Positions 16,688 through 25,800 of a stretch of 64,000 nucleotides of DNA are shown in pieces (positions within the stretch are counted from its first letter, which is position 1; the number at the start of each line of letters is the position of its first letter). The DNA lies in contig NZ_QKLF01000003.1 of the NCBI RefSeq assembly GCF_003224335.1, positions 1 to 64,000 on the forward strand. The letters run 5' to 3'. Position numbers and translations under genes: made by a program. The notes under the pieces are model-generated. The model saw only the letters and a program-made list of their open reading frames with translations, was not told the DNA's origin and ran no database searches. The DNA is from Curtobacterium sp. MCJR17_055. GTDB lineage: Bacteria; Actinomycetota; Actinomycetes; Actinomycetales; Microbacteriaceae.

Positions 16688-17251
16688 TCAGTCCGCGTCG
16701 GCCACGGCCTCCCATGCCACGGTGTCACCCCACGAGCGCTTGCTGAACCGGGTGAGCCCGGCCGGCCACGTGGGCTCGGGGGAGCGGGTGCCGCGTTCGA
16801 CGACGACGACCGCACCGGGCGTCACGCGTGACACGAGGGCCTCGAGCACGTCGGTGACCTCGGACTCGGCGACCTCGTACGGCGGGTCGATGAAGACGAG
16901 GTCGAACGTCTTCGCCGTCCCCCGCAGGTACCCCAGTGCGGGCTGCGCGTGGACGTCGATGCGGACACCAGGCGCGCGCTTCTGCACCGCGCGCGCGTTC
17001 TCGCGGCAGGCGGCCGCCGCGGACGCGGCGCGGTCCACCAGGGACACCTCGACCGCACCCCGGGACGCGGCTTCGAGGCCGAGCGCACCGGTTCCGGCGT
17101 ACAGGTCCGCGACCGAGGTGTCGTCGATGAGCCCGCGCGACTCGAGGGAGGAGAACAGCGCCTCGCGCACACGGTCGCTCGTCGGTCGGGTGCCGGACTT
17201 CGGCACCCGGAGCGTCGTGGACCCGGCGGCGCCGGCGATGATGCGCGTCAT
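16688..17251 (-). CDS. rsmD: 16S rRNA (guanine(966)-N(2))-methyltransferase
   Basis: A 187-residue SAM-dependent methyltransferase. It has the RsmD N-terminus MTRIIAGAAGSTTLRVPKSG, the TRPTSDRVREALFSSL block, the SAM motif VADLYAGTGALGLEAASRG and the catalytic DPPY. The ATG at 17251 matches the family start exactly and lies six bases after TACGGT (17263-17258, minus strand), implying a leaderless mRNA. It is divergent from recG. Confidence 0.94.
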   Translation of the reverse strand: MTRIIAGAAGSTTLRVPKSGTRPTSDRVREALFSSLESRGLIDDTSVADLYAGTGALGLEAASRGAVEVSLVDRAASAAAACRENARAVQKRAPGVRIDVHAQPALGYLRGTAKTFDLVFIDPPYEVAESEVTDVLEALVSRVTPGAVVVVERGTRSPEPTWPAGLTRFSKRSWGDTVAWEAVADAD

Positions 17252-17257
17252 GCTGCC

Positions 17258-17263
17258 ACCGTA
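17258..17263 (-). promoter_or_regulatory. -10 box, leaderless start of rsmD
   Basis: TACGGT on the minus strand ends six bases before the rsmD ATG. The same hexamer and spacing occur before the DUF72 gene (4799-4804). No ribosome binding site is visible. Confidence 0.5.
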
Positions 17264-17337
17264 GCGGGCCGCGGCGGCGACCCCGGCGTCCTCCACAGCC
17301 CCGCCGGGGAGGCTCGTGGCGGGTCGGACGTCGCGGG

Positions 17338-17343
17338 TACCGT
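17338..17343 (+). promoter_or_regulatory. -10 box, leaderless start of recG
   Basis: TACCGT ends six bases before the recG GTG at 17350. The same hexamer and spacing are seen before thiL. Confidence 0.5.
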
Positions 17344-17349
17344 TGGGGC

Positions 17350-19692
17350 GTGGCCACCTCCCGCACCGATGCCGCTCCGACGAGCCCAGCCGCGGGCGCT
17401 GACGCCGCCCGTGCGGGCGCTGCGTCGGTCGGCGACGCGCCGTCCGCTGCCGTGGGGGGACCCGTGCAGTGGGGCCCGGCGCCGCTCGACGTGCGGCTGG
17501 CGAACGTCCTCGGTGGGCGGACGGCGAAGGCGATCGAGAAGGCGTTCGGGCACCGCACCGTCGGGGAGTTCCTCGAGCACGCTCCGCGTCGCTACGCGGA
17601 GCGCGGCGCACTCACGGCGCTGGACTCGCTCGCGATCGGCGAGTCGGTCACGATCGTCGCCGAGGTGGTCGAGGTCCGGGAGCGCACCATGCGGGCGCGA
17701 CGGGGCTCCATCCTCGAGGCCAAGATCGGGGACGGGACCGGCCTGCTGACCCTGACGTTCTTCAACCAGGGGTGGCGGACGAAGGACCTCGTGCCCGGCG
17801 CCCGCGGGGTCTTCGCCGGCAAGGTCGGCGACTACCGCGGCGCCCGGCAGCTGGCGCACCCGGACTACGAGCTCTTCGACCGGGACGACCCCCGCGCCAC
17901 GGCGGACCCGGGGTCGGAGGAGGCGATCCGCTGGTCGCGCCAGCCGATCCCCATCTACCCGGCCACGGCTTCCCTGTCGTCCTGGCAGATCGCGAAGGCC
18001 ATGGGGGTCGTCCTCGACACGCTGCCGGACGTCGCCGACCCGATCCCGGCCTCCGTCCGGACCCGGCTCGACCTCGTGCCGTTCCGTCGGGCACTCGAAC
18101 TGCTGCACCGGCCGGAGAAGGTGTCCGACTTCAAACGGGCGCAGGACGCCCTGCGCTACCGCGAGGCGTTCGTGCTGCAGACCGCGCTGGTGCAGCGCCG
18201 GATCGCGGCGCGGGCCACGGCGTCCGTCGCCCGGACCGCGTCGCCCGGCGGCGTCCTCGAGCGCTTCGACGCGAGCCTGCCGTTCACCCTGACCGACGAC
18301 CAGCGGTCGGTCGGGGCCGAGATCGCGCAGGACATGGCCGGGACCTGGCCGATGCACCGGCTCGTGCAGGGCGAGGTCGGTTCGGGCAAGACCCTCGTCG
18401 CGATCCGGGCGATGCTCACCGTGGCGGAGTCCGGCGGACAGTCCGCGCTGATCGCCCCGACGGAGGTCCTGGCCGCGCAGCACCTCCGGTCGATCGTGAA
18501 GTTCCTCGGGCCGGACCTGGCCGCGGAGCTCCGTCCGGTGATCCTGACCGGGTCGCAGTCCACCGACGAGCGCCGGCGGGCGCTGCTCGCCGCGGCGTCC
18601 GGTGGGTCCCGCCTCGTGGTCGGCACCCACGCGCTGCTCGGCGACCGGGTCGACTTCGCCGAACTCGGCCTGGTGGTCGTCGATGAGCAGCACCGCTTCG
18701 GGGTGGAGCAGCGTGAGGCCCTGCGGACGAAGGGCTCGACGCCACCGCACGTGCTCGTCCTCACCGCGACGCCCATCCCGCGGACCGTGGCGATGACCGT
18801 GTTCGGCGACCTCGACGTCTCGACGATCCAGGGCATGCCGTCCGGCCGGGCCGGGGTCGAGACGTTCACCGTCGGGCTCGCCGAGCACCCCGGGTGGGAG
18901 TCCCGCATCTGGACGCGGATGGCCGAGGAGCTGGCGGACGGGCGCCAGGCGTTCGTCGTCTGTCCGGCGATCGACGACGCGCACGGCGAGGACGACGGGA
19001 CGCCCGGTCCCGCCGGCGACGGAGCCGCGGCCGACGGCACGCCGGGCGGCGCCGACGCCGACGGCACGCCGACCAGGAAGCCCGCGACGGTCCTCGCGAC
19101 CGCGGAACGGATGCGCGCCATGCCCGTGCTCGCGGGGCGGCGCATCGAGGTCCTGCACGGCCGGATGTCGGCGGAGGAGAAGGACCGCGTGATGACGTCC
19201 TTCGCCGACGGCGCGGTCGACGTGCTCGTCGCGACGACGGTGATCGAGGTCGGTGTCGACGTCCCGAACGCCTCGATGATGGCGGTGCTCGACGCCGACC
19301 GGTTCGGCGTCTCGCAGCTGCACCAGTTGCGCGGGCGCATCGGTCGCGGGCAGTACGCGGGTGTCTGCCTGCTCGTCACCGCCGCCGAGACCGACACGGT
19401 GTCACGGGAGCGCGTGGACGCGGTGGCCGCGTCCGACGACGGGTTCGAGCTGGCACGGGTCGACCTCGAACTGCGCCGGGAGGGCGACGTGCTCGGCGAA
19501 CGGCAGTCGGGTGGGCGGTCGTCGTTGACGCTCCTGCGCGTGGTGCAGCACGCCGACCTCATCGTGGACGCGCGGGAGGAGGCCGAACGCCTCCTGGAGG
19601 ACGACCCGGACCTGAGCGGCAGTCCCGCGCTCCGGGACGCCCTCGCACGCCGCCTCGACGAGTCCGACGCGGCCTTCCTCGGGAAGAACTGA
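17350..19692 (+). CDS. recG: ATP-dependent DNA helicase RecG
   Basis: A 780-residue helicase that remodels stalled forks and Holliday junctions. It shows an N-terminal wedge/OB domain, Walker A GEVGSGKT (residues 341-348), Walker B DEQH (445-448), TATPIPRT, and the C-terminal TTVIEVGVDVPNAS and QLHQLRGRIGRG motifs. Between motif IV-type VVCPAIDDAHGE and the next helicase strand there is a Gly/Ala/Asp insertion with three DGTP units (about residues 543-577), probably a flexible loop. The first about 40 residues are Ala-rich. GTG start supported by the -10 box. Confidence 0.96.
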   Translation: MATSRTDAAPTSPAAGADAARAGAASVGDAPSAAVGGPVQWGPAPLDVRLANVLGGRTAKAIEKAFGHRTVGEFLEHAPRRYAERGALTALDSLAIGESVTIVAEVVEVRERTMRARRGSILEAKIGDGTGLLTLTFFNQGWRTKDLVPGARGVFAGKVGDYRGARQLAHPDYELFDRDDPRATADPGSEEAIRWSRQPIPIYPATASLSSWQIAKAMGVVLDTLPDVADPIPASVRTRLDLVPFRRALELLHRPEKVSDFKRAQDALRYREAFVLQTALVQRRIAARATASVARTASPGGVLERFDASLPFTLTDDQRSVGAEIAQDMAGTWPMHRLVQGEVGSGKTLVAIRAMLTVAESGGQSALIAPTEVLAAQHLRSIVKFLGPDLAAELRPVILTGSQSTDERRRALLAAASGGSRLVVGTHALLGDRVDFAELGLVVVDEQHRFGVEQREALRTKGSTPPHVLVLTATPIPRTVAMTVFGDLDVSTIQGMPSGRAGVETFTVGLAEHPGWESRIWTRMAEELADGRQAFVVCPAIDDAHGEDDGTPGPAGDGAAADGTPGGADADGTPTRKPATVLATAERMRAMPVLAGRRIEVLHGRMSAEEKDRVMTSFADGAVDVLVATTVIEVGVDVPNASMMAVLDADRFGVSQLHQLRGRIGRGQYAGVCLLVTAAETDTVSRERVDAVAASDDGFELARVDLELRREGDVLGERQSGGRSSLTLLRVVQHADLIVDAREEAERLLEDDPDLSGSPALRDALARRLDESDAAFLGKN

Positions 19693-19706
19693 GCGGAGTC
19701 GGCCGG

Positions 19707-19712
19707 TATCGT
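19707..19712 (+). promoter_or_regulatory. -10 box, leaderless start of coaD
   Basis: TATCGT ends seven bases before the coaD ATG, and it lies after the recG stop, so coaD probably has its own promoter despite the short 27-base gap. Confidence 0.45.
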
Positions 19713-19719
19713 CGCTCAC

Positions 19720-20208
19720 ATGACGAAGATCGCCGTGGTGCCCGGCTCGTTCGACCCCGTGACGCTGGGACACCTCGACGTGATCGCCCGTGCCGTGGAC
19801 CTGTTCGACGAGGTGCACGTGCTCGTCGTGCACAACCCCGACAAGAAGGCGGCACTGTTCGACGCCGGCGACCGGGTCCGGCTCATCCGGGAGTCCGTCA
19901 CGGAGCTCGGGATCCCGGGCCGGGTCGTGGTCGGGGAGTGGACGGCCGGGCTCCTGGTCGACTACTGCCGGCAGGTGGGGTCGAAGATCCTGGTGAAGGG
20001 TGTGCGGTCCGGCGAGGACGTGGCCTACGAGACCCCGATGGCGATCATGAACCGGCACCTCGCCGGGGTGGAGACGGTCTTCCTGCTGCCGGACGCCGCC
20101 CGGGCGCACGTCTCGAGCTCGCTCATCCGGCAGGTGTCGTCCCTCGGTGGCGACGTGACGCCGTACGTGCCCGACGCGGTGGCCCGCGCGCTCGCCGGGC
20201 GGGCCTGA
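19720..20208 (+). CDS. coaD: Pantetheine-phosphate adenylyltransferase
   Basis: A 162-residue nucleotidyltransferase that makes dephospho-CoA from phosphopantetheine and ATP. The (H/T)xGH motif is seen in [14 protein letters not shown]. The C-terminal ISSS-like motif appears as [16 protein letters not shown]. Length matches the family. Placement after recG and rsmD is common in actinobacteria. Confidence 0.95.
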   Translation: MTKIAVVPGSFDPVTLGHLDVIARAVDLFDEVHVLVVHNPDKKAALFDAGDRVRLIRESVTELGIPGRVVVGEWTAGLLVDYCRQVGSKILVKGVRSGEDVAYETPMAIMNRHLAGVETVFLLPDAARAHVSSSLIRQVSSLGGDVTPYVPDAVARALAGRA

Positions 20209-20274
20209 CGGCCGGACCGACGGACGGCCGCCCTCGACACGCTCCGGGTGCTCGACTCGTCGGCCTGAGCGGGG

Positions 20275-20280
20275 TAGGCT
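20275..20280 (+). promoter_or_regulatory. -10 box of the yceD-rpmF operon
   Basis: TAGGCT ends eight bases before the GTG at 20289, which predicts transcription from the start codon or one base before it. Confidence 0.5.
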
Positions 20281-20288
20281 GGTTGATC

Positions 20289-20867
20289 GTGTCTTCCTCC
20301 GTGAACAGCCCCTACGCCCTGCGTGTGCGTGACCTCGCGCACCGGCCGGGCGACATGCGCGAGGTGTCGCTCGACATCACCGTCCCGAGCACCCTCGGCG
20401 CCGGTCTCATCGCCGTGCGCGAGGGCGACCAGATGCACCTCGACGTGAAGCTCGAGGGCCTCCACGAGGGTGTGCTCGCGTCCGGCACCGCCCGGGCCGA
20501 GGCGACGGGGGAGTGCTCGCGCTGTCTCATCGACGTCAGCGAGCTCGTCGAGGTCGAATTCGCGGAACTGTTCGCGTATGATGCCTCGGAGGAATTCGAC
20601 TACCAGGTTCACGATGACCACGTGGATTGTGAACCGGTCGTCCGAGACGCGGTGGTGCTGTCACTGCCGTTCCAGCCGGTCTGCCGGCCGGACTGCCCAG
20701 GACTCGACCCGGAGACGGGTGAGCGCCTGGCGGACATCGGCGAGCGGCCGACAACCGCTGCCACCGATCCTCGCTGGGCTGCGCTCAGCGGGATCCAGTT
20801 CGACGACAGCACTCCCGACCAGACCACCGCGGACGAGGAGCGGACGCCGGCCGACCAGGCCGAGTGA
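20289..20867 (+). CDS. YceD/DUF177 family protein
   Basis: A 192-residue DUF177 protein. It carries the family's zinc-like cysteines (ECSRCLIDV, PVCRPDCPGLDPETGERL) and lies directly upstream of rpmF, the near-universal neighbourhood of this family, which is linked to 23S rRNA accumulation. The GTG at 20289 gives an N-terminus VSSSVNSPYALRVRDLAHRPG that fits the family and follows a -10 box. The acidic C-terminal tail (TPDQTTADEERTPADQAE) is unconserved in character. The long upstream in-frame reading through recG and coaD is shadow. Confidence 0.9.
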   Translation: MSSSVNSPYALRVRDLAHRPGDMREVSLDITVPSTLGAGLIAVREGDQMHLDVKLEGLHEGVLASGTARAEATGECSRCLIDVSELVEVEFAELFAYDASEEFDYQVHDDHVDCEPVVRDAVVLSLPFQPVCRPDCPGLDPETGERLADIGERPTTAATDPRWAALSGIQFDDSTPDQTTADEERTPADQAE

Positions 20868-20914
20868 CCGCCACCGCCCACGACTGACCACCGACCAAGC
20901 GAAAGAGAACCACC

Positions 20915-21118
20915 ATGGCCGTCCCCAAGCGCAAGCAGTCCCGTGCGAACACGCACGCCCGTCGATCGCAGTGGAAGGCCGCACCGGTCCAGCTCGTGAA
21001 GACGATCGAGAACGGCAAGGTCACCTACAGCCTCCCGCACCGCGCGAAGGTCGTCGAGGACTCGGCCGGCACGCCCCTGTACATGGAGTACAAGGGCCGC
21101 AAGGTCGCCGACGTCTGA
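20915..21118 (+). CDS. rpmF: 50S ribosomal protein L32
   Basis: A 67-residue bL32 protein starting [21 protein letters not shown], the standard L32 N-terminus. It lacks the zinc-binding cysteines found in some L32 forms, as the C-terminal part [18 protein letters not shown] shows no CxxC. Preceded by a GAAAGAGAA ribosome binding site. Follows yceD and precedes rnc. Confidence 0.97.
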   Translation: MAVPKRKQSRANTHARRSQWKAAPVQLVKTIENGKVTYSLPHRAKVVEDSAGTPLYMEYKGRKVADV

Positions 21119-21131
21119 TCGGACTCCCCTC

Positions 21132-21863
21132 ATGACTGCGACGTCCGGCGCCGCGGGGTCCCGCCCCGTGGGGTCGGACGTCGTTCGTCTGCGCGACCTC
21201 CTCGACGTGCCGGTGGACCCGGAACTCCTGCAGCTCGCCCTCACCCACCGGTCGTACGCGTACGAGCACGGCGGGATCGGGCACAACGAGCGGCTCGAGT
21301 TCCTCGGCGACTCCATCCTCGGGCAGGCCGTGACTGTCAAGCTGTTCCGTGACTACCCGGAACTCGACGAGGGCGAGCTCGCCAAGCGGCGCGCGAGCCT
21401 CGTCTCCACGGTCGCCCTCGCCGAGATCGCCCGCCACATCGGGCTCGGCGCGTACCTCCGGCTCGGCAAGGGCGAGGAGCAGACCGGTGGTCGCGACAAG
21501 TCGTCGATCCTCGCCGACACGGTGGAAGCCGTGATCGGGGCGACGTACCTGTCCGCCGGCGCCGACGCCGCCACCGACCTGGTGCTGCGGCTCGTCGCGC
21601 CGCTGCTGGTCGACCCCGCGCGGTTCGGCGCCGCGATGGACCCGAAGACGAGCCTGCAGGAGCTCGCCTCCGCGCGCTCGCTCGGCAACCCCGCCTACCG
21701 CATCACCGAAGCGGGCCCGGACCACGACAAGACCTTCCACGCGACGGTCGTGCTGCAGGGCGAGGACGTCGCCACCGGCACCGGCACGAGCAAGAAGACG
21801 GCGGAGATGTCCGCCGCGCTCGACGCCTGGACGCGACTGTCCGGACGTCCCGTCGAGGGCTGA
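21132..21863 (+). CDS. rnc: Ribonuclease III
   Basis: A 243-residue double-stranded RNA endonuclease that processes rRNA and mRNA. The signature HNERLEFLGDSIL carries the catalytic acidic residues. A dsRNA-binding domain closes the protein (DPKTSLQELASARSLGNPAYR to TSKKTAEMSAALDAW). It starts 13 bases after rpmF and is followed four bases later by mutM, an arrangement usual in actinobacteria. Confidence 0.96.
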   Translation: MTATSGAAGSRPVGSDVVRLRDLLDVPVDPELLQLALTHRSYAYEHGGIGHNERLEFLGDSILGQAVTVKLFRDYPELDEGELAKRRASLVSTVALAEIARHIGLGAYLRLGKGEEQTGGRDKSSILADTVEAVIGATYLSAGADAATDLVLRLVAPLLVDPARFGAAMDPKTSLQELASARSLGNPAYRITEAGPDHDKTFHATVVLQGEDVATGTGTSKKTAEMSAALDAWTRLSGRPVEG

Positions 21864-21867
21864 CCGG

Positions 21868-22833
21868 GTGCCCGAACTCCCCGAGGTCGAGGTCGTCCGC
21901 GCCGGCCTCGAACCCGCCGTCACCGGCGCCAGGGTGCTCGCCGTGCAGGTGCACGACGAGCGCGCGCTCACCCGCCACGACGGGCCTGCCGAGGACTTCG
22001 CGCACCGCCTGACCGGGCGGACGATCGCCGCGGCCGTCCGTCGCGGGAAGTTCATGTGGTTCCCGCTGGACCCCGACGGGGACCGACCCGAAGCACTGGT
22101 CGCGCACCTCGGCATGAGCGGCCAGATCCTGCTCGGCCGCGACCGACCCGCCGCACGGCACCGGCGGATCGTCCTCGACGTGCAGCCTCCCGGGACGGAC
22201 CGGGACGGCGTCCGGGAGGCACCGGTGCAGCTCGAGTTCGTCGACCAGCGCACCTTCGGGTCGATGGCGATCGACCGGATGCTGCCCACGGTCGACGGCG
22301 CTGCCGCCGGCCACGCCGGGCAGATCGACACGACCGACCCGCGAGCCGACTGGCGCCGACGGATCCCGTTCCAGGTGTCGCACATCGCCCGGGACCCGCT
22401 CGACCCCGCGTTCGACGACGACCGCTTCACCGCCGCGGCGCGGAAGCGGTCCAGCGGCATCAAGCGTGTGCTGCTCGACCAGGGGGTCATCAGCGGCATC
22501 GGGAACATCTACGCGGACGAGTCGCTGTGGGCAGCGCGCCTGCACTTCGACCGACCGGCCGACCGGCTGCCCCGGGCGACGCTGCACCTGCTCCTCGACG
22601 AGGTCCGGGCCGTGCTCCGCCGCGCGCTCGAGGACGGCGGGACGAGCTTCGACGCGCAGTACGTCAACGTGAACGGGCAGTCCGGGTACTTCTCGCAACG
22701 CCTCGCGGTGTACGGCCAGCAGGGGGAGCCCTGCCCGCGGTGCGGCACCGCGATCGTGCGTGAGGCCTTCATGAACCGGTCGAGCCACCGCTGCCCCGTG
22801 TGCCAGCCCGCTCCGCGGCAGCGCAGGCGTTAG
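21868..22833 (+). CDS. mutM: Formamidopyrimidine-DNA glycosylase
   Basis: A 321-residue base-excision repair glycosylase/AP lyase for oxidised purines. After removal of the initiator, the N-terminal proline and glutamate (PELPEVEVV) are the catalytic residues. The GNIYADESLW helix-two-turn-helix segment and the C-terminal zinc finger (CPRCG ... CPVCQ) are complete, so it is Fpg rather than a zinc-less Nei. GTG start four bases after rnc. The TAGCCT overlapping its stop codon is a plausible -10 box for smc. Confidence 0.95.
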   Translation: MPELPEVEVVRAGLEPAVTGARVLAVQVHDERALTRHDGPAEDFAHRLTGRTIAAAVRRGKFMWFPLDPDGDRPEALVAHLGMSGQILLGRDRPAARHRRIVLDVQPPGTDRDGVREAPVQLEFVDQRTFGSMAIDRMLPTVDGAAAGHAGQIDTTDPRADWRRRIPFQVSHIARDPLDPAFDDDRFTAAARKRSSGIKRVLLDQGVISGIGNIYADESLWAARLHFDRPADRLPRATLHLLLDEVRAVLRRALEDGGTSFDAQYVNVNGQSGYFSQRLAVYGQQGEPCPRCGTAIVREAFMNRSSHRCPVCQPAPRQRRR

Positions 22834-22863
22834 CCTGACGCGAACCGACCAGCCGGAGACCGC

Positions 22864-25800
22864 ATGTACCTGAAGAGCCTGACCCTCAAGGGGTTCAAGT
22901 CCTTCGCGCAGCCCACGACGTTCGCGTTCGAGCCGGGCGTCACATGCATCGTCGGCCCGAACGGCTCCGGCAAGTCGAACGTCGTCGACGCCCTTGCCTG
23001 GGTGATGGGGGAGCAGGGGGCGAAGACCCTCCGCGGCGGCAAGATGGAGGACGTCATCTTCGCCGGCACCGCCACCCGCGGTCCCCTCGGTCGCGCACAG
23101 GTGACCCTGACGATCGACAACGCCGACGGTCTGCTGCCGATCGAGTACGCCGAGGTGACGATCTCGCGGACGCTGTTCCGGAACGGTGGCAGCGAGTACG
23201 CCATCAACGGCGAGAACTGTCGGTTGCTCGACGTCCAGGAGCTGCTGAGCGACACCGGGCTGGGCCGGGAGATGCACGTCATCGTCGGGCAGGGCCAGCT
23301 CGACAAGGTGCTGCACGCCACCCCGGAGGACCGGCGCGGGTTCATCGAGGAGGCTGCCGGCATCCTCAAGTACCGCCGCCGGAAGGAGAAGACGCTCCGG
23401 AAGCTCGACGCGATGCAGACGAACCTGACACGGCTGTCGGACCTGGCGGGGGAGATCCGCCGGCAGCTGAAACCGCTCGGACGCCAGGCCGAGGTGGCCC
23501 GCAAGGCGCAGTCGGTCGCGGCCGTCGCCCGGGACGCCAAGGCCCGCCTGCTCGCCGACGACGTCGTGCGGTTGCGGCGCGAACTGCGCGACCACGTCGA
23601 GGTCGAGACCGGTCGGAAGTCCGAGCGCATCGTCCTGCAGGAGCGGCTCGAGCAGATCCGGCAGCGGCAGCAGCAGGTCGAGCAGAGCATGGTCGGCGAC
23701 GACGTCGACCGCGCCCGGACCGTGGTCCACCGGTTGGAGAGCGTGCAGGAGCGACTGCGCAGCCTGTCGATGCTCGCGAACCAGCGGCTGATGTTCCTCG
23801 CGCAGCAGGCCGAGGCACCGCAGCAGGGCCCGACCGTCACGCCCGAGCGGGTCGCCGGCGTCCGCGCCGAAGCCGACCGGCTCGACCTGCGTGCGCAGGA
23901 GATGCAGGGTGGGACGACCGCCGTCGGTGAGCGGGTGCAGGCCGCTCGTGCCGCACTCGACGCGCTCGACGAGCAGATCGCCGCGCAGGCTGCCCGCGTC
24001 GCGCAGCACGACCTGAACGGCCAGCGGCTCGCCGGGGCCGTCGAGGTGGCGCGCTCGCGGCGGTCGTCGGCCGTCGCCGACCGGGAGCGGCGGGAGCGAG
24101 CGCTCTCCGAGGCGGTCGTCCGTGCCGAGCAGGCCGCCGCCACCCTGGAGGACCTCGGTCGCGACCCGGCGCTGGACACCGACGACGAGACACTCACTGC
24201 GACGCTGGCGGCGGCCCGCGACCAGCTCGACCGAGCCCAGGCGGACCGGGACACGCACCGGGACCGACTGCACGCGCTCGAGCGCGAACGGGACGCCCTC
24301 GACGCCCGGATCGCCGCGCTCGCGCTCTCGATCGACGTCCGTGACGGTTCGCAAGCGCTCATCGACGCCGGTCGCGAGGGGATCGCCGGCCGGCTCGCCG
24401 ACCGTCTCACGGTCACGCCCGGGTACGAGGCGGCCGTCGCCACCGCACTCGACGGGCTCGCGGACGCCGTGCTCGCCGAGGACCGGCGGGCTGCGCTCGA
24501 CGCCGTCGACCACGCCCGGGCCGCGGACCTCGGTCGCATCGACGTGGTCGTCGCCGACGTGGCCGGCAGTGCGTCACGGCTGCCCGCCGCGCTGCCGCCC
24601 GGCGTCCGGGCCGCGCTCGACGTCGTGACCGGCCCGCCCGCGCTCACCGCGGTCCTGACCGAGACGCTGGTCGCCGACCGGGACGACGTCGACCTGGAGG
24701 CGGTGCTCGCGGCCGCCCCGGACGCCACGGTGGTCACGCGGTCCGGCGACCTCGTGCGCGCGGCGCGGGTGACCGGCGGCGGGCAGCGCTCGACGTCCCG
24801 CATCGAGTTGGCCGCGGACCGCGACGCAGCGGCCACCCGCCGGGAGACCGTGGTGGCCGAGGCGGAGGAGGCGGCCGCGGGCCTCCAGGCTGCGCGGACC
24901 GCGGTGGAGGCCGCACGGCGGGCGGTGGACGAGGCGGACCGGGCCGCGCGCGCCCACGCCCGCGCGACGGCGGAGTACGACCGGACCAGTGCCTCCGCCC
25001 GCGCCCGGGCGGAGAACACCGCTGCCGAGGTCGAGCGGCTGCGCGCAGCCCTCGCCGAGACGGACGGTGCGACTGCGGCCTCCGAAGCGGCACTCGCCGC
25101 GGCCGAAGCGGAGCTCCGGGCCTTCGCGGAGCGCCCGCGCCCGGTCGTCGACGCGTCCGCCCGGCCGGCGGCGCAGGACGCCGTCGACGCCGCCCGGGCG
25201 GCGGAGATCGAACACCGACTGCAGGTCGAGACCGCCCGCGAGCGTGCCCGGGCCGAGCGGCGTCGGGCGGACCAGCTCGAGCGGCAACTCGGAGCGGAGC
25301 GGGCGGCGGCCGAGGAGGCTGCGCGTCTCGCGGTCATCCGACGGGGGCAGATCGCCTCGGCCGAGGGTGTCCTGGCCGACCTGCCGGTGGTCCTCGCCGC
25401 CGTCGACCGTTCGCTGGCCGAGGCCCGGGTGCAGCTCGCGACCGAGGAGTCCGAGCGCACGAAGCGCAACACCGAGCTGCAGGGCATCCGGAACGAGGAG
25501 CGCGAGCTGCGGGACCGTCTGCAGACCATCACCGACGGGGTGCACTCGCTCGAGATGGAGATCTACGAGAAGCGGCTGCACCTGTCCGGGGTCCTCGACC
25601 GGGCGCAGAGCGAACTCGGGCTCGGCGAGACCGTGCTCGTCGCGGAGTACGGGCCGGACGTCCCCGTGCCGGTCGACGTGCTCATCGACCCGCGGGTGCT
25701 CGCACGACGGCACCGCGAGGCGGCACGAGCGGCCGCTGCCGAGGACGTGTCGACGGGGGCCGAGGACACGGCCGCTGACGACCTCGACCCGGTCGGTGTC

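Noticed and set aside
15486-16715. Minus-strand extension of the DUF3515 frame upstream to 16715
   Set aside because: It runs antisense through thiL; the lipoprotein signal and a -10 box fix the start at 15485.
18894-20288. Long in-frame reading upstream of yceD through recG and coaD
   Set aside because: Arg-rich shadow frame; yceD start set by homologous N-terminus and -10 box.
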